Part shown: positions 24,294 to 29,953 of the stretch, in pieces
Position numbering within the stretch: position 1 is the first letter of the stretch
Layout: every line of letters begins with the position of its first letter
DNA from: CAVALG01 sp963630555
GTDB lineage: Bacteria; Bacillota; Clostridia; Oscillospirales; Acutalibacteraceae
DNA: 29,953 nt
Direction of reading: 5' to 3'
NCBI GenBank assembly: GCA_963630555.1
Contig: CAVGND010000018.1
Span: 1 to 29,953 of the forward strand
The notes under the pieces: generated by a model
Databases searched by the model: none
The model's input: the letters and a program-made list of their open reading frames with translations, nothing else
What the model was told of the DNA's origin: nothing
Position numbers and translations under genes: made by a program

Positions 24294-25361
24294 ATGAACA
24301 ACATTACAGAGGCATTTAAAGATAAAGTTTTGGTAATAACTGGTGGTACGGGCTCGTTCGGTTCAACAGTTCTTAAGCACTTTTTACAAACGGACATAGG
24401 CGAAATTCGTATAATTTCACGTGACGAAAAGAAACAGGACTGGATGAGACACACCCTGCAGGCACAGTATCCCGACCATGCGGGCAAGGTGCAGTTTTAT
24501 GTGGGAGATGTGAGAAACGTTGACTCCGTTCGTGACGTCATGTACGGCGCAAACTATGTGTTCCATGCTGCTGCGCTGAAAGAAGTACCCTCCTGCGAGT
24601 TCTTCCCGATGGAGGCTGTGAGAACCAACATTCTCGGTACGGATAACGTTATTACGGCAGCAGTGGAGAATAAGGTAGAGCGTGTGGTGTTCCTTTCCAC
24701 GGATAAAGCTGCATACCCTATCAACACCATGGGCATGACCAAGGCTGTGGGCGAGAAGGTCGTTCAGGCGAGAGCGCAGAAGGCGTTTGAAAGAGGCGGC
24801 ACGGTACTGGCGTGTACTCGTTACGGTAACGTCATGTGCAGCCGTGGTTCTGTTATCCCTCTCTTTATTGACCAGATTAAGAGAAAAGCACCTATCACCA
24901 TCACAGATCCTAACATGACTCGTTTTCTCATGAACCTTGATGAGGCTGTAGACCTGGTTGCCTTCGCGTTTGAGCACGCTGAGCCGGGCGATCTGTTCGT
25001 GCAGAAGGCGGACGCAAGTACCATCGGCGATTTGGCGAAGGGCGTTATGAAGGTGTTTGGCGAAACCGAGTGCAAGATCATCGGCAGCAGGCACGGTGAG
25101 AAACTCTATGAAACCCTGGTGACGAGAGAGGAAATGCTCCGCTCCGTGGATATGGGCCACTACTACCGCATCATGCCGGATGCCCGCGGACTGAACTACG
25201 ACAAGTTCTATGTTGAGGGCACTGTGACTACCGAGGGTGACGAGGCGTACACAAGCCATAATACGATCCGTCTTGATGTTGATGGCGTGGTCAAGAAGAT
25301 CATGGGCACGGACTACGTGAAAGAAGAGCTGGAAGGAAAGCCGCACACGGTAGAGGCGTAA
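24294..25361 (+). CDS. capE: CapE/FnlA-type UDP-GlcNAc 4,6-dehydratase/5-epimerase
   Basis: First step of UDP-L-FucNAc synthesis in the cytoplasm: NAD(P)-dependent dehydration and epimerisation of UDP-GlcNAc. 355 residues. Short-chain dehydrogenase motifs: TGGTGSFGSTVLKHFL (cofactor loop), YVGDVRN, HAAALKEVPSCEF and STDKAAYPINTMGMTKAVGEK, where the usual catalytic Tyr is Met with the Lys kept, characteristic of CapE. Also RYGNVMCSRGSVIPLF and TRFLMNLDEAVDL. RHGEKLYETL and the tail YTSHNTIRLDVDGV match the family. Start ATG 24294 with AGAGG upstream; the frame is open from 24234 but without a site. CapG and CapF homologues follow. GC is clearly above the 8-24 kb genes. Confidence 0.92.
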   Translation: MNNITEAFKDKVLVITGGTGSFGSTVLKHFLQTDIGEIRIISRDEKKQDWMRHTLQAQYPDHAGKVQFYVGDVRNVDSVRDVMYGANYVFHAAALKEVPSCEFFPMEAVRTNILGTDNVITAAVENKVERVVFLSTDKAAYPINTMGMTKAVGEKVVQARAQKAFERGGTVLACTRYGNVMCSRGSVIPLFIDQIKRKAPITITDPNMTRFLMNLDEAVDLVAFAFEHAEPGDLFVQKADASTIGDLAKGVMKVFGETECKIIGSRHGEKLYETLVTREEMLRSVDMGHYYRIMPDARGLNYDKFYVEGTVTTEGDEAYTSHNTIRLDVDGVVKKIMGTDYVKEELEGKPHTVEA

Positions 25362-25406
25362 GAATTTTAGTCATACCATGCTTAAAAGGAAGGAGATATC
25401 AAGGCG

Positions 25407-27167
25407 ATGAACAGAAATTTGAGGATAGACGCACTGAAGGGAATTGCGATAATTGCCGTAGTGCTCTATCATTTCGGGGGGGGGTATCTAACATTTGGAT
25501 ATCTTGGTGTTGATATCTTCTTTGTTGTCAGCGGATACTTTATGATGAAAGGCATAGCAAAGGCTATGCAGCAAAATTCATTCAATTATTGGAGATTCAT
25601 TATTGGCAAGGTTGCGCGGCTGTGGCCTATGGTGCTGCTGTGGACAGCGATTGCTCTGGGAACAGGGCTATACGTTATGTTGCCGGATGATTTGGAAAAT
25701 CTGAGTGAGTCGGTTATCGCATCGAATGTTTTTGCTAACAACATACTGGCCTGTATAACAACAAGGAACTACTGGGATGTCGCAAATGTGTTTAAACCGC
25801 TGATGCATACCTGGTATGTAGGCGTTCTAATGCAGGCGTATGTCATTCTTCCGCTGATTTACGCAGGCGTGTTCAAACTGGCTAAGAGAAACTTGAATGC
25901 GGTAAAGATATCTGTCGTGGCAGTCACTGTATTGTCTTTGGTAGCATACATTCTCCCAGTGGCTTCCACAGCTGAAAAGTTTTATTATTTGCCCTTTAGA
26001 GCATTTGAAATCACTCTGGGAAGTTTGATTGCTTTTGCGCCAACAAGAAAAATCGCCAAGAAAACACAATATGCGGTAGAAGCAATTTGCCTTGCGATAA
26101 TATTGCTCCTGATATGTGTAAACATTGAAATTCCAGCAGCATCCTTGAAACTTCTGCTTGTGGTATGTGCAACGGCAATTTTAACATATGTGTTTGCCAA
26201 TACAGAAGAAAAGCCGAATTGGTTTGTTAGAGTGCTTTCCGGTGTTGGCAAAGTAAGTCTCAGTATTTATCTTTGCCATCAGGTTATCATAGCATATATG
26301 TTTTATGCTGTGACAGAAAGAACAGATTTAATCGTGCTATTGCTGTTCGGTGCGGTGGTAGCAGTAATCTCCGCCTTGTCCTATTTTGGAGTTGAAAGGC
26401 AAATTGGACGCGCTGAAAAGAAGAATGTGCTCCTTGTGTTTATTCCCTCAGTTGTTCTGTGTTTGCTCACATCGGTTTCGTCTGGCGTTCTTTACTTGCA
26501 TGCCGGGGTTATCCGTGATGTACCTGAATTGGGGGTTGATAAAACAAATGTACATAGAGGGATGCATGCTGAATACTGTGATGTGCCGTATTCATGGGAC
26601 AGAGACTTTGAGCGTACTGACAAGGTGAAGGTTGTTGTTATTGGCGATAGCTTTGGCAGGGACTTTGCAAATGTATTGAATGAATCAGATATCGCAGATC
26701 AGATCGAGATATCATACATCTATCCTCGGACGAAAGACGTATATGACGACTACAAGGAGAGACTTTCTGAAGCCGATGTGGTGTTTAGAACCTTTTCCGT
26801 ATCAAAGGTAGATATAGCAGAAAATTTGCCGGATATTGTTCCTGATGATAAAATGTACATTGTCGGATACAAGAATTTTGGAACTTCGAATGGAATGATA
26901 TATGTTCACAGAGGATCTGATGACTATTTCGATCAAAGCGTAACGCTAAGTGATGAGGTGCTTGAGAATGACAAGGTATTAAGTGAACAATATGGTGATC
27001 ACTATATTGACATGATTAAGCCTGTTCAAAATGAGGATGGCTCTATCAGAGTATTTACGGATGATCAGCATTTCATTAGTCAGGATTGTAGGCATCTGAC
27101 GCAGTATGGTGCGAAGTATTATGCGAAAATACTTGATTTGCAATGGATTACAGATATGAAAAAATAA
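25407..27167 (+). CDS. OafA-like acyltransferase 3 with C-terminal SGNH domain, phase-variable, in frame
   Basis: Membrane O-acetyltransferase, 586 residues. The acyltransferase-3 domain (about 1-370) opens with LRIDALKGIAIIAVVLYHFG, including the conserved R and H22, then GYLGVDIFFVVSGYFM and about ten helices. A C-terminal SGNH-like domain (about 400-586) has VVVIGDSFGRDFANVL (GDS near 412) and ends with a DDQHF...DCRHLTQYG segment providing the catalytic Asp/His. Such fusions O-acetylate surface glycans outside the membrane. The G9 run (25476-25484) codes FGGGY at residues 23-27 at the end of helix 1. G8 or G10 would stop at once or within about 20 codons. RBS AAGGAGAT upstream. Confidence 0.92.
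   Translation: MNRNLRIDALKGIAIIAVVLYHFGGGYLTFGYLGVDIFFVVSGYFMMKGIAKAMQQNSFNYWRFIIGKVARLWPMVLLWTAIALGTGLYVMLPDDLENLSESVIASNVFANNILACITTRNYWDVANVFKPLMHTWYVGVLMQAYVILPLIYAGVFKLAKRNLNAVKISVVAVTVLSLVAYILPVASTAEKFYYLPFRAFEITLGSLIAFAPTRKIAKKTQYAVEAICLAIILLLICVNIEIPAASLKLLLVVCATAILTYVFANTEEKPNWFVRVLSGVGKVSLSIYLCHQVIIAYMFYAVTERTDLIVLLLFGAVVAVISALSYFGVERQIGRAEKKNVLLVFIPSVVLCLLTSVSSGVLYLHAGVIRDVPELGVDKTNVHRGMHAEYCDVPYSWDRDFERTDKVKVVVIGDSFGRDFANVLNESDIADQIEISYIYPRTKDVYDDYKERLSEADVVFRTFSVSKVDIAENLPDIVPDDKMYIVGYKNFGTSNGMIYVHRGSDDYFDQSVTLSDEVLENDKVLSEQYGDHYIDMIKPVQNEDGSIRVFTDDQHFISQDCRHLTQYGAKYYAKILDLQWITDMKK
25476..25484 (+). repeat. Poly-G tract 10 (G9) in the OafA-like gene
   Basis: Flanks TC and TAT, placed 70 bases into the gene, so loss of frame abolishes nearly the whole protein. 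G9 is the in-frame state. Confidence 0.92.
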
Positions 27168-27208
27168 ACTGTAAATTTGAGCCGTCCATAAAATGGAGGA
27201 GAATAGCA

Positions 27209-28399
27209 ATGTTAGAACATAAATTCAAATGGAAAAACGATGGCCGTACCAAGGTGATGATAGGCTGCGGAACCCGTCCGGAGATCATCCGCCTTGCGGC
27301 TGTGATAAAGAGATGTCGTGAGTACTTTGATACTTGTGTGGTGTATTATAACCAGAACTGGGACAGGAATCTGAGTACTGTTTTCTGGGAGGACTTTGAA
27401 CTGACGAATACATTCGGAGAGTTCGGCCCGGATGTTTTAGTGCCGGTGGTGGGCGATAACCTGGGCGTAACCTGTGGAAATATCCTGGGGAGAAGTTATG
27501 AGCTTCTGAGTGAGTTACAGCCGGACGGATATTTAGTCCTCGGTGATACGAACAGTTGCCTCTCCGCTATAAGCGCAAAGCGCCTTCACATTCCGCTTTT
27601 CCACATGGAAGCGGGAAACAGGTGCAAGGATGAGTGCCTTCCGGAGGAAACGAATCGGAGAATCGTGGATGTGATCTCTGATGTGAATCTGTGTTATTCA
27701 GAATTTGCAAGAAAATACCTGGCAGACACAGGGCTTCCGAAGGAGAGAACATATATGACAGGTTCTCCAATGGCGGAAGTGCTGCGGATGAACCTTGAGA
27801 AGATTGAAAAGTCTGATGTGCTGGAGAGGCTGGGTCTTGAGAAGGATAAGTATATATTACTGTCTGCTCACCGTGAGGAGAACATTGACTCCGAGAAGAA
27901 TTTCCTAAGCCTTTTCAATGCGATTAATGCTCTGGCTGAGAAATACGATATGCCCATTCTTTATTCCTGCCATCCGAGAAGCAAGAAGAGACTGGAGAGC
28001 AGTGGATTTGAGCTGGATAAAAGAGTAAGGGTCAATGAACCGCTGGGATTTAACGACTATAATAAGTTACAGATGAACGCTTTAGCGATTGTATCGGATT
28101 CCGGTACACTTCCGGAGGAGAGCAGTTTCTATCTTTCCATCGGACATCCGATTGCGGCTGTGTGCATCAGAACAAGCACAGAGAGGCCGGAGGCGTTGGA
28201 AGCCGGTGACTTCATCCTTGCCGGTATTACCACGAAGGAGCTTCTGAATGCCACAGATATGGCAATCAAGATGAAGCGTGAAGGCGTTCTTGGCAAGCCT
28301 TGCCCAGACTATGTGGATGAAACAGTGTCCATGAAGGTGGTAAGGATCATTCAGGGATATGTGAATGTGGTCAACAAGATGGTTTGGAGGAAGGATTAA
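27209..28399 (+). CDS. capG: CapG/WecB-type UDP-sugar 2-epimerase
   Basis: Last step of UDP-L-FucNAc synthesis (UDP-N-acetyl-L-pneumosamine to UDP-L-FucNAc), or the related WecB reaction. 396 residues: KVMIGCGTRPEIIRLAAVIK at the start, VLGDTNSCLSAISAKRLHIP, the active-site HMEAGNRCKDECLPEETNRRIVD, ILLSAHREENIDSEKNF and IVSDSGTLPEESSF, all typical of non-hydrolysing UDP-GlcNAc 2-epimerases. Between capE and capF homologues the CapG reading is preferred over WecB. Start ATG 27209 with GGAGG upstream. No G run, GC high as in capE and capF. Confidence 0.9.
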   Translation: MLEHKFKWKNDGRTKVMIGCGTRPEIIRLAAVIKRCREYFDTCVVYYNQNWDRNLSTVFWEDFELTNTFGEFGPDVLVPVVGDNLGVTCGNILGRSYELLSELQPDGYLVLGDTNSCLSAISAKRLHIPLFHMEAGNRCKDECLPEETNRRIVDVISDVNLCYSEFARKYLADTGLPKERTYMTGSPMAEVLRMNLEKIEKSDVLERLGLEKDKYILLSAHREENIDSEKNFLSLFNAINALAEKYDMPILYSCHPRSKKRLESSGFELDKRVRVNEPLGFNDYNKLQMNALAIVSDSGTLPEESSFYLSIGHPIAAVCIRTSTERPEALEAGDFILAGITTKELLNATDMAIKMKREGVLGKPCPDYVDETVSMKVVRIIQGYVNVVNKMVWRKD

Positions 28400-28532
28400 C
28401 ACCACTCTCCGGACATCCAGATGCACGGGACTTGTGATGGACACACAGGGCTGTGATGAACTGACTCTGGAATGGTGAGGAATAGTGAACACGGCGTGCG
28501 GCTGTGACGAAAAAATGGTGAGGTGAACGGAT
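28400..28532. other. Intergenic gap between capG and capF
   Basis: 133 bases with no supported gene and no recognisable promoter or terminator; only GAGGTGA (28520-28526) for the next gene stands out. Confidence 0.4.
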
Positions 28533-29795
28533 GTGAACATATTAGTGACCGGTGCAAAGGGCATGGTGGGAACGGCTCTTTGCAACAATCTGAAAAACAT
28601 ACGGGACGGTAAGAACAGAACCAGACCGGAGATCAAGATAGAAGAGATCTATGAGTACGATAAGGACAGCACCGCAGAGGAACTGGATGAGTACTGTGAT
28701 AAAGCCGATTTTGTCTTCAACCTTGCAGGTGTGAATCGCCCGGAAAATCCGGAAGACTTCATGAAGGGAAATTTCGGATTTGCTTCAGAGCTGCTGGAGT
28801 GCCTTAAAAAGCACGGAAACAAGGCTGGCATTATGCTTTCTTCCTCTGTGCAGGCAACTTTAGCAGGGAGATTTGGAAATTCGGAATACGGCAGAAGCAA
28901 GAAAGCCGGAGAGGAACTTTTCTTCGAGTACGGCAAGGAGACGGGTGCGCCTGTCTATGTTTACCGTTTTCCGAATCTCATGGGTCACAGCAGACCGAAG
29001 TATAACAGTGCGATTTCCACTTTCTGCTGGGCTGTGGCGAATGACGAAGAGTTTACTGTGAACGATAGAAGTACTGAGCTTGAAGTTCTGTATATTGATG
29101 ATCTGGTAGAGGGAATGTTTGACCTCCTGGAGGGCAAGGAACAGCACTGTGAGTTTGACGGCGTTGAGACGGTGCTTACACCTTCCTGCGACAGCAAGTC
29201 GTCTGACAGTACCAGCAAGGCATCTGATAGTACCGTAGGTGTGGGTACAGTTGGCCGCTACTGCTGCGTCCCTGTCACGCACAAGGTTACCCTTGGTGAA
29301 ATCGTGGATCTGCTGGAGCAGTTTAAGAACCAGCCGATCAATCTCATGATGCCGAAGATGCCGGAGGACTCCTTTGCAAAGAAGCTGTTTTCCCTGTATC
29401 TGACTTATCTTCCGAAGGAAAAGTTCAAGTACGCCATGAAGATGAACTGCGATGATCGCGGCAGCTTCACCGAGCTGATGCACACCGTTGACTGTGGTCA
29501 AGTATCCATTAACATCAGCAAGCCCGGCATTACAAAAGGCCAGCACTGGCACAACAGCAAGTGGGAGCAGTTCATTGTTGTTCATGGACACGGTCTGATC
29601 GAAGAGAGAAACATCAACACCGGCGAGAAAGTTTCCTTCGAAGTGAGCGGAGACAGGATCGAAGCTGTCTACATGATCCCCGGCTGGACGCATAATATTA
29701 TTAATTTGAGTGAGACTGAGGATCTTGTTACGGTGATGACCTGTAATGAGGTGTTTGATGCAAAGAAGCCGGATACGTTTTTTGTGAAGGTGTGA
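28533..29795 (+). CDS. capF: CapF-type bifunctional reductase/cupin (UDP-L-FucNAc synthesis)
   Basis: Reduces and epimerises the CapE product. 420 residues. The N-terminal short-chain reductase domain has NILVTGAKGMVGTALCNNL, FVFNLAGVNRPENPEDF, the catalytic SSVQAT and YGRSKKAGEELF (Tyr-Lys) and YRFPNLMGHSRPKYNSAISTF. The C-terminal metal-binding cupin (about 310-420) has GQVSINISKPGITKGQHWHNSKWEQFIVVHG, with the conserved His-x-His and Glu. CapF is normally ~370 residues; the extra ~50 include a serine-rich linker on a 21-base repeat (29193-29234). Start GTG 28533 with GAGGTGA 7 bases before; ATG 28531 stops at once. Confidence 0.92.
   Translation: MNILVTGAKGMVGTALCNNLKNIRDGKNRTRPEIKIEEIYEYDKDSTAEELDEYCDKADFVFNLAGVNRPENPEDFMKGNFGFASELLECLKKHGNKAGIMLSSSVQATLAGRFGNSEYGRSKKAGEELFFEYGKETGAPVYVYRFPNLMGHSRPKYNSAISTFCWAVANDEEFTVNDRSTELEVLYIDDLVEGMFDLLEGKEQHCEFDGVETVLTPSCDSKSSDSTSKASDSTVGVGTVGRYCCVPVTHKVTLGEIVDLLEQFKNQPINLMMPKMPEDSFAKKLFSLYLTYLPKEKFKYAMKMNCDDRGSFTELMHTVDCGQVSINISKPGITKGQHWHNSKWEQFIVVHGHGLIEERNINTGEKVSFEVSGDRIEAVYMIPGWTHNIINLSETEDLVTVMTCNEVFDAKKPDTFFVKV
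29193..29234 (+). repeat. Two 21-base imperfect tandem repeats in capF
   Basis: Units at 29193-29213 and 29214-29234 begin AGCAAG and end GTACC, coding SKSSDST then SKASDST. They lie in the linker between the reductase and cupin domains; length changes in whole units keep the frame. Confidence 0.8.
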
Positions 29796-29849
29796 GCACG
29801 TCAGCCACGGCGTGGGCATTGCATTTTTATGAGAAAATAAAAAGTTTTT

Positions 29850-29890
29850 GCACTGAAGTGCAGCTGAAAGCCGTGTGAATCGCCACACGG
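29850..29890 (+). terminator. Two hairpins after the operon, possible weak terminator
   Basis: GCAC (29850-29853) pairs with GTGC (29858-29861) around TGAA, then CCGTGTG (29871-29877) pairs with CACACGG (29884-29890) around AATCGC. Only three T follow, so intrinsic termination is uncertain. They stand 50-100 bases after the capF stop. Confidence 0.4.
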
Positions 29891-29937
29891 TTTCCCTGTG
29901 TGTTAGAATAGTTGTCAGTGAAAGATAATTAGTTTTG

Positions 29938-29946
29938 TGGTAGAAT
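29938..29946 (+). promoter_or_regulatory. Weak extended -10-like element at the window end
   Basis: TGG-TAGAAT fits an extended -10 box (TGN plus a hexamer); no -35 box at proper distance was found. It would drive a gene beyond the window. Confidence 0.2.
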
Positions 29947-29953
29947 ATAGCTA

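Overview
The window is one long, single-strand (+) cell-surface polysaccharide (capsule/exopolysaccharide) operon. The host is probably a Bacillota of class Clostridia. Reasons: moderate-to-low GC, GGAGG-type ribosome binding sites, sigma-A style promoters (TTGACA-17-TATACT), a CpsC/CpsD-type chain-length regulator and tyrosine kinase paired with a PHP-type CpsB phosphatase, and TupA-like and FemAB-like modification enzymes. No rRNA, tRNA, CRISPR array or phage gene was seen. The assignment is inference; no species can be named.

Layout. 1-769: an inverted-repeat element, two promoters and a structured leader. 770-3594: TetR-type regulator, fused Wzz/BY-kinase, PHP phosphatase. 3662-6466: two copies of a sugar aminotransferase, the first truncated at a repeat-bounded non-coding element (4716-5083), the second intact. 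6521-13031: initiating phosphoglycosyl transferase, ATP-grasp enzyme, FemAB-like enzyme and three GT4 glycosyltransferases. 13032-18796: acetyltransferase, two polymerase/ligase-like membrane proteins, a GT2 and the Wzx flippase. 18810-24176: a block of modification genes (two TupA-like ATP-grasps, a sugar-transfer-associated ATP-grasp, two hexapeptide acyltransferases, an SGNH hydrolase, a PglD/NeuD-like acyltransferase). 24294-29795: CapE, CapG and CapF homologues for UDP-L-FucNAc synthesis, with an OafA-like acyltransferase between CapE and CapG.

The outstanding signal is ten runs of 8-10 G, all on the coding strand: one in a promoter spacer and nine in or at the end of genes. Five consecutive genes (19754-23676) are out of frame exactly at their run, and in each case a one-base change in run length restores a full-length protein. 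Three genes (polymerase, first TupA-like, OafA-like) are in frame. One run sits exactly between a consensus -35 and -10 box with a 17-base spacer. Six of the ten share the flanks TC-G9-TA(T/C). I read this as a multi-locus poly-G contingency system that leaves most of the backbone constant and varies promoter activity, polymerisation and a set of decorations combinatorially.

How the genes fit together (inference): CapE/CapF/CapG make UDP-L-FucNAc, and the aminotransferase with the PglD-like enzyme could make a 4-amino sugar. The phosphoglycosyl transferase starts the lipid-linked unit, GT4/GT2 enzymes extend it, the ATP-grasp/FemAB/acyltransferase enzymes decorate it, Wzx flips it, Wzy-like proteins polymerise it, and the fused kinase with its phosphatase controls chain length. 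Homopolymer length is error-prone in sequencing and assembly, so the exact ON/OFF states need read-level checking.
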